From Dendrobium chrysotoxum (lineage: Eukaryota; Streptophyta; Magnoliopsida; Asparagales; Orchidaceae): DNA of 64,000 nucleotides. How positions within the stretch are numbered: the first letter of the stretch is position 1; every line of letters starts with the position of its first letter. This document shows positions 35,981 to 45,805 of this stretch, piece by piece. The position numbers and the translations under genes are program-made. A model generated the notes under the pieces. The model did no database searches. It saw only the letters and a list, made by a program, of their open reading frames with translations, and was not told where the DNA came from. The stretch spans positions 24,416,932-24,480,931 of the forward strand of contig CM034313.1 of the NCBI GenBank assembly GCA_019925795.1. The letters are read 5' to 3'.

Positions 35981-36234
35981 GGGCCTTCTTTGGACCCATT
36001 TTTGACATTATTTTCTGGTGGGGGTGAATCTCTGGAAAGTCATACTAAATGTGATGCCCAAATCAATTCTCCTTTCTTCTCTTTCTTCCTTTTCTTCTTT
36101 ATGAGACTTTAGCCTCCAAACCTCCTTTACTTTCTACCGGGACCTTTCATTAAAGGATCCCTAAACAAGTGGTTCAGGTGTCTCACCCCAATGCTCACTA
36201 TGCGGGGTCATTATTTTCTCTCTTCTTTTTGTTG

Positions 36235-36618
36235 TAGATCTGGACCCATGTTTTGTGATTTTAATGATAACAAATATTATTAGATTTTTCACTATACTAT
36301 TTGAATCAATCGCATATCTATTTTTGCCCTACTCATTAACATTTCAGTATCGCAACTCACTTGCAACCTCGATCAGCTCAAAACTAGGTAGATAAGGAAT
36401 AAAGTTTGTATTTCTTAGTCTTTTTATATTATTTACCTTCCTTAAGTCAAATATATATTATGGTGGATCCTAAAGCTAAGTAACCTTGCACACACACACT
36501 TATGGGAGTGAGTTGGTGAGTTAAAAAAAATCTTATTTTTGAACTAATCATATAGAACGATATAAATCATACTGGATGATGAGTTAAACAGAAAACCCTA
36601 ATTATGGCACCTTTGTTA
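36235..36618 (+). mobile_element. Copia LTR start fragment (plus strand)
   Basis: It starts near TGTTGTAGATCTGGACCCATG. It includes GTGATTTTAATGATAACAAA, the CTAGGTAGATAAGG region, CACACACACACTTATGG at about 36490 and AACTAATCATATAGAACGAT near 36545. The same order occurs at 6885-6470 on the minus strand and, more diverged, at the start of the copia-2 LTR. It ends near 36618 against a LINE 3' end. Confidence 0.55.
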
Positions 36619-36619
36619 A

Positions 36620-37295
36620 TTAAGAGTGATTAAACAAATGCTTCCTGTGATGTTGCCGAATGGAATTTTAGTCTACTGGGGCTGTTTGATGGGTTTTGTT
36701 TCTCTTTTAATGCTTCCTGGGTTTCCCTTTATTAACTGGATTATTTCTTCTTATTGCTATTGGATGCCTGTGATTTGTATTAGCTGGTTGTTGTTGATTT
36801 CTAGGTGTTGGTTCTTACTGGATTCTTGCTATTGTCACTCTTTTTCTACTAGTATCATGATTTCTATTAGCAGGTTCTTGATCACTACTTAAGAAGGGAT
36901 TATCTCCACATCTCTTTTAAATAAATTTAATGGGAATATTTTCTTAACTAATTATTATCCTTTATGTTATCTCTTTGGATTGTTATGTTTGTTTTCTTCT
37001 TATTTTTGTTATCTCTTGTAGGTTAATGTGAAAGAATTTCTTGTGGAGGATAGGATAATTTTTTGCAGGAAGAATGTGCTTAATGATTTCTTTCTTTTTT
37101 GGGTGCTGTATACTTGCAGTACAAGAATGTTATTAGGTGCTCTTGTAACTTATAGTATAGGGGACCATCAGCTCATAGGATTTTTTTGGACTTTTTTTGT
37201 AGCTCTTTTGAGCATTAGAGAGCTAAAGGTTCCCTTTAAGGACCTTGTAATCTTTTAATTTTATTAATGCGTAGGCCCCACCAAAAAAGAGAGTT
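36620..37295 (+). mobile_element. LINE 3' UTR fragment
   Basis: This matches the 3' UTR of the long LINE at 59890-61733: TTTTTTGGGTGCT...AATGTTATTAGGT near 37100 with 61600-61640, and GTAGCTCTTTTGAGCATTAGAGAGCTAAAGG near 37200-37230 with 61704-61733. It continues beyond the point where the other copy is interrupted (TTCCCTTTAAGGACCTTGTAATC, then AATTTTATTAATGC) and ends in a short A run near 37281-37290. It shows what the missing 3' end of the other LINE should look like. Hydrophobic T-rich open frames here are not genes. Confidence 0.7.
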
Positions 37296-37811
37296 ATTAA
37301 ATTGTTTGGGTTTGAAAGTGGGTTTTAAAAATTTTAGTCTTCTTTAGAGAATTTGGAATTAAAATTAAAATATAATTCTAAAATTAAACATCCCATCAAA
37401 AATATTATACCACCTCGGGAGGTGGAAATAAAATTTTAGAATGGGGTTTAGATTTAGAATTATAAATCCTGTCTTGAATATCATAGCCGGATTTAAGAGA
37501 GAACTTCATATGGCCCCCAAAGGGTCAAACTAAGGTTCAGTCAAAGATCGAGTTACGATAATCAAGAGGAGCAATCGTTAATTTAAATTCGGATTCATTT
37601 TAACAAAAGATATATCTCCTTGAAGGGAGAAGATACCATTTGCAAATGATCGTTCGAACATAACGATAACGATCATTAGTAATCTAATTTTCTGAAAGAG
37701 GATTAATTGAATTTTGAAAAATTAGATGTGGTTTCTAAATCTCCTACGAGCACAAGCCCTCGTAGTTAATTACATCATGGGAGACCGGAGTTCCCTACGA
37801 AAACATTCGAT

Positions 37812-37844
37812 TAAACCCTAAGCCCTAAACCCTAAACCCTAAGC
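37812..37844 (+). repeat. Interstitial telomere-like repeat, four units
   Basis: AAACCCT-AAGCCCT-AAACCCT-AAACCCT-AAGC: four consecutive 7-bp units of the plant telomere repeat (CCCTAAA), two of them exact and two with one substitution at the joint. It lies at the left edge of the inserted organellar DNA. Confidence 0.85.
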
Positions 37845-37864
37845 AAGTCAAGTTTTTTTTGAAG

Positions 37865-38345
37865 CTTTCGCAAAACGATCACAATTGATACAAGTAGATT
37901 TTTCAGTAAAGTACTAAATTAGTAATATTCCTAGCTCTAAAGCCCACTCCTTCCCCATACTACAAGTGAAAGAGAAAATGTAAACACTACTATTAAAGCA
38001 GCCCAAGCGAGACTTACTATATCCATGTGAATTATGTCCCCTATTGAAGGAATTATTCCATTATTGATTCATAATCATAGTGGGATGAATGGTGCAGAGT
38101 CAAAATAGGATTCTTACTTACGGCTCTTTATGAAACAATTTCCTAAATCCACTCATAAAGATTTCCTAGATTTCTTATTCAATAGAATTCTATTGAAATA
38201 GAAAGAAGAAGAAAAAAAGAAAATAGAATAAGAAAAAATCAAATAAAATATACAAAAAATATACAAATATAAAGAAAAATAGAATGAAAGAAAATAGAAA
38301 ATCTAAGATCTAAGAAAAAAAAAGAAGAGCCGTTCAACCATTCTG
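37865..38345 (-). other. Plastid DNA insertion (NUPT) around petN
   Basis: In reverse complement this is the plastid trnC-petN spacer, the petN gene and the start of the petN-psbM spacer. The conserved upstream block GGGGACATAATTCACATGG before petN and the downstream block after its stop (AGAGCTAGGAATATTACTAA) are recognisable plastid sequence. Relative to RepA copies A (around 5130-5140), 7050-8545 (around 8170) and 12460-13990 (around 12820), all of 37815-38775 is extra. The plastid block is therefore part of an insertion of about 950 bp into copy B. Confidence 0.85.
37937..38026 (-). CDS. petN: petN, cytochrome b6f subunit 8, plastid-derived copy
   Basis: This is a complete 29-codon frame on the minus strand, starting MDIVSLAWAALIVV and ending WGRSGL then TAG. 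It matches the small single-span thylakoid subunit of the cytochrome b6f complex, which is 29 residues in most plants. One hydrophobic stretch (about residues 5-24) fits its membrane span. At residue 12 it has Ile where plastid copies usually have Met. The start is fixed by the conserved leader AATTCACATGG. In this nuclear setting it has no transit peptide or plant promoter, so it is most likely not expressed. Intactness means the transfer is recent compared with the repeats around it. Confidence 0.85.
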   Translation of the reverse strand: MDIVSLAWAALIVVFTFSLSLVVWGRSGL

Positions 38346-38775
38346 ATTCAATTTATGAGCAGCACTCAGAGCCTCTAGTGAGTCTGGCAGTTCTTTCCAC
38401 GATTATTAAATGAATTTACCATCAGCCTATCCAATCTAATCTCATCGCAGACAGAGTTAGTAGACACTACCTCAATATTTAAATATTAAGGAAGTTATAG
38501 TGTAAAATAATTAGGGAGTCTTTATAGTCTTTTTTAGAATCCTTTCTTACCAAAATGGAGTGTCTCTTAGGAACCTTTATATATTTGTATACCAAGATTT
38601 CCGACTTCTTACTTTATTCTTACTTTCATAGTTCTGATGCCCAGAATGATTCTCACTATTTCTTTTATTTGATTCAATTCAGAATAGCCCAAACCAATCA
38701 TTAAGAATATTGGGTTGCTTCAGATTTATTGGTACCTGTTTGAGCCACACTCAGAACCCAGATTTTGAATATTGG
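38346..38775. other. Rest of the organelle-containing insertion, origin uncertain
   Basis: This lies inside the extra 950 bp of copy B. It has a more balanced composition than the flanking repeat, with blocks such as GAGTCTGGCAGTTCTTTCC and CCTTTCTTACCAAAATGGAG. It looks like organellar intergenic or intron sequence, but I could not assign a locus. RepA similarity resumes near 38775 (AGAAATTTTGTTTAGAGATT, matching copy A around 5105-5128). Confidence 0.4.
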
Positions 38776-40277
38776 GTAGAAATTTTGTTTAGAGATTTTT
38801 TAGGAATGATATCAAAGAGATGAAATTGAAATTTCAAATGGGATAGGATCAAGGTTGAACACTTATTTTGGAATCAAATGAGGAAGGGTAGGAGACACTT
38901 TAGGATTCTAAAACAATTGAGAAGTGGCCCGACCTAAGCTAAGTGTTGGGTTTTAAATTTTGGATTGAAAGAATGTTTAATTTGAGTTGAGCATTTTATT
39001 AAAAATTTGGGATTATATTCCCAGAGGTTGGGGTCTTATAACTCAAAGCCTACCCTGGATCATAGATCTAAATTTGGACACTGGACCACAGTGATCCGAA
39101 CCTAACTAATACAGTGCAAAATTTGGACTTATCCTGGCCTGGATTGGGGAGCCAGCTAAACCACCTAAACGCTTCAAAACCATGAGTCCGATCTTTTGAT
39201 GCAGAGTGATCAGGGATATTATTTAAGATTGATTTAAGAAGTTGGGGTCGACATCTAGAGCAGATTCCTAATTGACCCCTTGACTTATGTTGGGTGGAAT
39301 GCTTATACTAAAATGTAATTAAAATTTTAATTTAATTAGTTTCTAATGCGATGCATGATGGTCAAAATCTCCAAATCAGGTATGCATAAAATTTAAAAAA
39401 AGGCTTATAAAATATTTTTTTTTTGAAAAGACTAGACTTCCCTAGATCCAGCACCTCATCCTCATAGGTCAGATTATCTGGACTCTACCCGTAGACGGGG
39501 AAGTATCTTATAGTAAGGAGGGAAAGACATGCAGTAATATGTATGTGACCCCAGACGATTCTGGCTATTCCCTAGGTCATTAAGTTTTTATGTTATTTAA
39601 ATCTTAAAATTTTAAATATTAGTTATGAGTAAAAATATTTTTAGTCCTTAGAGAGCCTAGCGAAGTCCTGTTGACCTCATTTTTGTATGAGGTCACTAGG
39701 ACTCACTTAGGTTTCTTTTTAGTGACCTAATAATGGGGAGGTATCCACCCCTCAGTCATAAAGGTCCTAATAAAGACCCAATTCAAACCCAGTCAAACCC
39801 AGCTCTACCTTTTAGCTCAATCTTTAATCCAGCTTTCAATCAACATTCAATCAAATTCTAAATCATATCCAATTAATTTCAATCATTCATTTGATTTCCA
39901 TTGATATGAATGGTTCAAGGTCAATCATTTAACTCTTAAATCCAACCCAAATCCAGCATTCCAAATCAAACCTTCAAGGTCAAGGACCTAGGTCCTAAAA
40001 CACTTTCTGGGTGAACTTTCTGTCACCTAGAAACCCAGTCAAGTGACATTCAAATCATGATCCATCAATTGCATATTATCAAAACATGTCTCTAGGACCA
40101 ACCCTCCAAATTTAAGCTCAATCCAACACTCCTAGCCCCTCAAACTGAATTTTTTTCCAAAGGCTGCAAAACCTTCAGTTATTTATAGCCTATGCCACTA
40201 CACTTGCCATCTAGGGCAATTTGACCTTGGGACCCTCTCCAAACCCTCCAATCACAGTCATCACTTTTTCTATGATT

Positions 40278-40830
40278 GGTTGACCAGTAAATTACACTTT
40301 TGCAGACCTAGTTTGACCCAATGTTGACTAGGGGTCAAAATGACCAAAATGCCCTTTATAGAGGTTTTTGGTCTTTTTCCCAAAGTTTAACATGACCTTC
40401 CCATATAAACCTTCAAAACCTATTCCAATGGATCCTAAATATTATTAGGAATACATTGGACCCAAACTCAAGTTTTGGTTTGACCTGGTTGACCAAGTCA
40501 ACTAAGGTTGACCAAAAATGCCCCTTAAGGTTTCAAATGTCAATTTCAATCCAAATGACCTTACCAATGTATGGTACAACCTCCATTGATCTCAAAATAC
40601 TCATTTGAACTTGTTTGACCCAAACGCAACCCATGGTTTGACCAGGTTGACCAAGTCAACCATGGTTGACCAAATCAACCCTTAACCCACATTAAGGTCA
40701 ATTTTAATGCTTGAATCGATTTAAAATCAAATCAATCCCTCAAATCATTCAATTGGACACCCTTGACATGCCCAAGGCTTTTTAAATCAAGCTCCCCCTT
40801 GGGTTAACTTGGTCAACCCATTTGGAGGGG
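40278..40830 (+). repeat. 157-bp tandem array with GGTTGAC/GTCAACC palindromes (copy B)
   Basis: The palindrome GGTTGACCAAGTCAAC(C/T) occurs at 40487 and 40645, and a variant GGTTAACTTGGTCAACC at 40802; a half site GGTTGACC is at 40278. Spacing is 157-158 bp. Each unit also carries related TTGACC words and ATGCCCYTTA-type blocks. The TTGACC core equals the W-box recognised by WRKY factors. Confidence 0.8.
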
Positions 40831-41644
40831 TCAAAATCCTCTCCAACCCCCTTTGAACCCATGAGAAAGAGCCAAACCATGGCCACATCACAATGCCACC
40901 TTGGCAAACCTTTATCTCAATCCAAAACCTTCTCAAAACTGCTGGAAAATGAACCATTTCCCTCTCTTAAGAGGCCCTAAGCCAACCCCTTAAACCGAGC
41001 CAAGCATTGGTTCACCCAAATGGGGGAAAAGGCTTGTGGTCCCCTTTCCATGGACCAAGACAAGTCACACTCACCACCAACCCTATTCCCTAGCTTAGGG
41101 CAGCTTAGGGGACACTTGGCACTCATCTAAGCTTCTTCTCATCATTTCCAAGCCTCAAATCACTATTTTAGTGAGGAGAGAGCATTTTAGAGAGAGAAAG
41201 AGGGTTTTCTAACACAACTTTCGATCTAGCTAGATCTAACTCTTGGTGTCTTCATCAATATTGTAGAAGATACTTGCAGCTTTCCAACAAGCCCAAGATC
41301 TCAAAAATCTGACGGTTGGATTGTAAGTTATACTCATTTTAAGTTTAAATTTCAATTTGAAACTGCTCAAAAATTTTATTGCTTGGGGTCTCCAAACTCT
41401 AGGAAATGAAAGTTCATGTTCCCATGAGCCTATGTTTCAAATTTCGTTAAATTTCGACAAGTATTTTGAAAGTTATGAGTATTTCAATTTTCTAGTTCAT
41501 TTTGAACTAAAACGGCCTTGATCGATCTCGGCCGTCCGATTTTCTATCTTTCTCGATCAGACGGCTAGGGGTTAGTGATGGCATGGATAGATGGTTGATA
41601 AACAGTACTTCTCATGTTAAAATGCCACACGCCGCCGCCATTTT

Positions 41645-41673
41645 GGCGCCGATCATTGCCAATGATTGGCGCC
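41645..41673. repeat. 29-bp near-perfect GC-rich palindrome
   Basis: GGCGCCGATCATTG-C-CAATGATTGGCGCC: 14-bp arms around one base, with a single C/T mismatch. It sits in a CpG-rich island (41510-41690). Words of the same type (AATCATTGGCAATCATTGCC) recur at 45196-45215 and, eroded, near 408-425 in copy A. Confidence 0.85.
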
Positions 41674-42395
41674 GCTTATTAATGGACTTAAAAATTTAAA
41701 AAAATAGTCATAACTTTCAAAATTCATAGTAAATTTATTTCTCCACCAAATTAAGTATTTTTGGGCTTGTTGGAAATATAATTTAGCCTAGTATTTATTA
41801 AAATTAATTTTGAGTTGATTTGATTACTGGATTATGAGATATTTCTATTTCTTTGAAAACGGTTCTTTGTTATTTTCTCACAATCAAGGGGTCAATTGAG
41901 CACCAAATTTTGGTGTAAGGTATTTGGGTATCTTAGGCATGTACTATAATTTTTTTAGTTTCAGATACCCATTGAATTGCTGTGATGTGAATTTTTTAGG
42001 TAATGGGTCCATTTTGGACCCAAAACTTTGAAAATTCAGAACTCCATTTTTCTGTAGAATTAGGCTGCATAAATTTTGTGGTGTGATTGCATCTGTATAA
42101 GGGTTAGACAAACCAAATTTCAAGCCTATTTGAATAGTAGAGACACCTAGGAAAAATAATTAAGAAAAAGTCTAGAAAACTTAGAAAATTCCACCTTTGT
42201 TTTATATCGAGGCCGTGAAGTTTATTTCACCTTCCTTGGGGCTAAGCTAATAGCCTCGTAGGCCTGGGTTACCCAGTGATAATAGTATAGTTAAGTGATT
42301 TGATCTTGATCAAGTTTAAAGGTTAATTTAATTTTTGTCACAGTTGATTAATTACTGATTTTGAAATTTTAATATATTTAGATTTGCCATTAACT

Positions 42396-42655
42396 AATTC
42401 GTGGCGTTGTGCCACGAGGCTCAAGGATCAAAGCCTCCTTAGGACACGTAGCCCCGCAGCCCGGAGTAGTCCAGCCTATAAACTGAGTTAATATATTTGA
42501 ATTAAGGATTTTAGATTTAGTTAGATAAACATTAATCAATTAAAATTAAGTTTTACACTCCTTCGAATTCATTTGTGGCGTTGTGCCACCAGGCTCAAGG
42601 AACAAAGCCTCCTTAGGACAAATAGCCCCTCAGCCCGGAGTAGTCCAGCCTAAAA
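42396..42655 (+). repeat. Duplicated two-hairpin module
   Basis: A segment of about 78 bp occurs at 42401-42478 and again at 42575-42653, 174 bp apart. It reads GTGGC-GTTGT-GCCAC (hairpin 1), then (G/C)AGGCT-CAAGG(A/T)(T/A)CAA-AGCCTC (hairpin 2), CTTAGGACA, and a CAGCCCGGAGTAGTCCAGCC block. Both hairpins are retained in both copies. The first copy's flank is AATTC directly; the second has AATTCATTT. Confidence 0.85.
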
Positions 42656-43859
42656 ACTTCATTTCAGAAGTGGTTGTTACGTATTAAATGGTTGATTGGG
42701 TGTCTTAAACATTACCTTAACATTTTCTTGAATTTAAAATCAATTACTAAATTTTGGATTTTTTTTGGGATTATTTTAATTATTTAATTAAGGGGTCAAA
42801 AATTGATATTTTGATTAAAAGTTATTTCTAGAAATTTAATATTTTATTAAAATACTAGACCTAAATATAATCAGTTAGACTATACGTACACTAGATTTGG
42901 ATTTTTCTACGAGAAGTTATGATTTTTCGAAGTTTGAGCCTAGATTTAAACTACGGTTGACCGAAAAGTTGACTTTTTTACTTTGACCAGATTTTGGAGG
43001 TTTGACATTTTTAGAAAATACTAGACCTTAATTGGAGTTGGTTGACACTAAGTTTCTTCAATTTGGAATTTTTTGTAATTAGTTATGAATTTTTAAAGTT
43101 TTCTTAATTATTGAATTTTTTTAAAAAAATGCTTAATTAGGAAAGTTTTGATCATTTTGATCCAAACTCATCCCGAACTGCATGGAATCACTCCCAAATG
43201 TTAGGTAAGACCCATGGGAGCATTTCCAAGTGTTTGGAAATTATTTGGGGTTTTTAATTATTTTTAATTAATTAAATTAATTAAATATTAGATTTTAGTT
43301 AAAATTAATTTATTCTTAAAATTAATTTCAAATCTGCTTGATTTTATTTTTCATTAATTAAGCATTGAATTCTGGTCAGTTAGAGGGGTTATTTGTATTT
43401 TTTGGATTTAAATTTGATTTATTACATTTTCTAGAAGTTTTAGTGGTTTAATTAAGTTTTAAATATGATTAGGTTAATTAAAGGGCTTAATAATTTCAAA
43501 ATTCTTTGGGAAAATTTTCATGAGCTGAACATGTCACTAAGTTTGATTGGTTTGAATTTCAAGTCAATAGGTTGTCTCCTAATTTTTAGACTTTTTCTAA
43601 GTTTCTAATCAAGTCCTTAATTATTGTCTTTAAGATGTCTCTAAGTTTAATAGGTTCAAATCAAAGTTTCTAACCCTCAAACAAGTACATATAGGAACAC
43701 ACATCATTCACAATCAATTCCTAAATCTAAGAGAGCCTTAAAACTAGGTGGTGTGTGCACCCTAAGCATACAAAGATTAATACTTAATTAATTATAAACA
43801 ACAACTTAACTAGTGAATGATTAGGACATAACCATTCACTAATGATCCCACACAATTTA

Positions 43860-45000
43860 TATTCAAATATACTCAATTTATGTTTAAAATTTCAATGGAC
43901 CTCTTAACATCAAATATTCAAATAAGTATGATTTTAAAGTAGCTTTGAAATATTCATACATATATATATATATACACACACACACATATATAGAAATAAT
44001 TTTTTTTTTTAAAAAATCAACAATACTATTATAATTATTTTAAAATGTTTAAGAGGTCCTCTGATCCCAAAGTTTTAATTCAAATTAAAATTTAAAATTT
44101 TAAAGCATTTAAAATATTATTTAATTAAATATTATAATATTCAAATAATTCAAGTTAATTAAAATAGAACAGGTTTTAAATTTTGAAAATAGTTTTATAT
44201 TAAAACCACTAATTTTCTAAAAATTTTAAGATATTATTTATAATTTTGTGACTTAATTTGAATTTCTTATGAATTTTTAAAAATTGAAGGTTAATTAAAG
44301 CATGTAAATTTATTTAAAAATTAATTAATAATCAAAATAATTCCCAAATTAATTTAAATTGAATCTTGAGTGTTTTCTAAAATTTTGAAATTATTAACAA
44401 TAAACTTATTTCAAATTTCAAAATTATTTGAGTTTGATTTTAATTAAATATCAATTAATATTTAAGTATCTAATTAATCAAATTTAGTTCAAAATATAAA
44501 AAAAAATTTAAATCAACATAACTTCAACTAAAATAATTTCTTAAAATAATTTCTTGATTTATATTTGTTCATATATATATGTAAAAATTAAATATTTGAA
44601 AATATCTAAATTAATATTAATTAAATGTTAATTAGATTTTATGATATCAAAGTTACTTAAGATAATTAAAATAAAATAGTTTTTTTAATTAAATTCAAGT
44701 TTTAAAATCAAGTTAGTTTTCTTTTAAAATATTATATCTTGATTAGTTATCTGGAAAATTTTTTTAAAAAAATAAATCTTTTATAATAATTTTATTTAAA
44801 TTTTAAAAGTTATCCTAATTAAATATCAATTTAACATAATCAAAATTCAATATTTAAAATAATTTTAAATACATTCAATATTTTAATTTTAACATTATTT
44901 TTCTTTAATTAAGAATAATTAATTCCCTTATAATATTTATATAAAATAAATATATATATTTGTTATATTTTTTTTAGAATTTTTCTGCATTTAAAAATGA
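43860..45000. repeat. Extremely AT-rich core of RepA copy B
   Basis: This is the counterpart of 490-1780 in copy A. It has only A/T-rich words and no gene. A compound AT/AC microsatellite lies at about 43957-43992 (ATATATATATATATACACAC). Confidence 0.65.
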
Positions 45001-45034
45001 TTTAAATCAAAATTTAAATCATTTTAAATAGGTT

Positions 45035-45540
45035 TAACGGCGACAGCGGCGGCGGGATAACGGTTGTCCACGCGGCGCTCTCCGGGGCGTTGGATCGATC
45101 CCATAGCAATGGCGGGACCACGTGGCATCATCAGAACCGCGGGTTCAAAACTGCATAACGGAGGAGGCATTAATTACCAATGATTGCCTCGCAATAATCA
45201 TTGGCAATCATTGCCAGATGCGGCGTCGCGGCTACACGGGCTACTTATCCGAGTCAGCACGGGTTCGAGACCGTAGGATCACCCGCGGTGTGATCTAATG
45301 GTGGAGATCGAATCCCACAAAATGATCTCAATTTGGCGAGATTGGACGATGGAGATCCACCTGCGCTGTTTGAAATAGAGGGTCCAGATCTAGCCAAATG
45401 GAGATCTCGACCCACCGCGAGATACACGACCGAAGAGAAGCTTAGTATGACGAGATCTCCGCCATTGAATCTGAGATCAATGGCTGATATTTCGTACACC
45501 TATGCTTAGACTACGAAAACACCCTAGGATCACCATTTCG
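45035..45540. other. GC- and CpG-rich block of RepA copy B
   Basis: This is a sharp change from about 10-15% GC to CpG-dense sequence (GGCGACAGCGGCGGCGGG, CACGCGGCGCTCTCCGGGGC). It is followed by many GATC/AGATCT words to 45480. The corresponding part of copy A (about 170-490) is shorter and poorer in CpG. No reading frame looks real. It may be a promoter-type or LTR U5/leader-type region of the repeat. Confidence 0.5.
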
Positions 45541-45661
45541 CTTTGTTCGAGAGATCGGATCGATCATTTAAGTTAAAATTTTAAACATAAATAGTAGACA
45601 TGAACAGAAATCATGTGGAATGCTTATTACAGCTTAAAATGCGCTTAACAAAAATCTATTT

Positions 45662-45805
45662 AAACTAGTGTATCCTGAACTAGGGTTTAGTGGTTTACCC
45701 AAAATATACGGTGGATTTGGCTGATCTTGGGCTCTCTGAGCTTGTAGATTGTCCACGCTTACTTTGTAGAAGAAACCACGAGCTCAAAACTAGTGTATCC
45801 TGAAC
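45662..45805. repeat. 19-bp exact direct repeat at the RepA B / B' junction
   Basis: AAACTAGTGTATCCTGAAC occurs at 45662-45680 and 45787-45805. It lies exactly where the plus-oriented copy B ends and before the minus-oriented copy begins. No gene lies in 45690-45960. Confidence 0.9.

Larger units (their letters stand above)
26040..36234 (-). mobile_element. Ty3/gypsy retrotransposon, Tat-like, degenerate (minus strand)
   Basis: On the minus strand, in order, there are gag (about 35980-33100), protease (33080-32530), RT (31490-30480), the usual RNase H (30476-30285), a second plant-type RNase H (30180-29640), and integrase (29400-28270). Then comes a long non-coding 3' region (28260-26040) with tandem repeats and hairpins. 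A second RNase H between RNase H and integrase, plus repeats in the 3' untranslated part, is characteristic of the Tat/Ogre group. No paired LTRs, primer site or target duplication could be defined. The element is broken by many stops and frameshifts. The 5' side ends against a copia LTR fragment near 36235. Confidence 0.8.
37296..45690 (+). repeat. RepA copy B, longest copy of the non-coding repeat
   Basis: This stretch is collinear in reverse complement with 1-5650 and, in part, with 7050-8545, 12460-13990 and 45960-48340. It has no coding capacity of its own. Internal features: an organelle-derived insertion (about 37815-38775), a 157-bp tandem array (40278-40830), a GC-rich palindromic island (41510-41690), a duplicated two-hairpin module (42396-42655), an AT-rich core (43860-45000), and a GC-rich block (45035-45540). 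CpG-rich words are better kept here than in copy A, so B is probably younger. It could be a LARD-like element or an exceptionally long LTR. Exact ends are not defined. Confidence 0.65.

Noticed and set aside
36626..37258. Open frames coding hydrophobic, apparently membrane-spanning peptides
   Set aside because: They lie in the T-rich 3' UTR of a LINE fragment; T-rich codons always read as Phe, Leu, Ile and Val.
37937..38026. petN as a functional nuclear gene
   Set aside because: It has no transit peptide, no plant promoter and sits within plastid flanking DNA inside a repeat; it is best read as passive transferred DNA.
45254..45499. 81-codon minus-strand frame in the GC-rich block
   Set aside because: GC-rich sequence has few stops; no domain, and the counterpart in copy A does not keep the frame.
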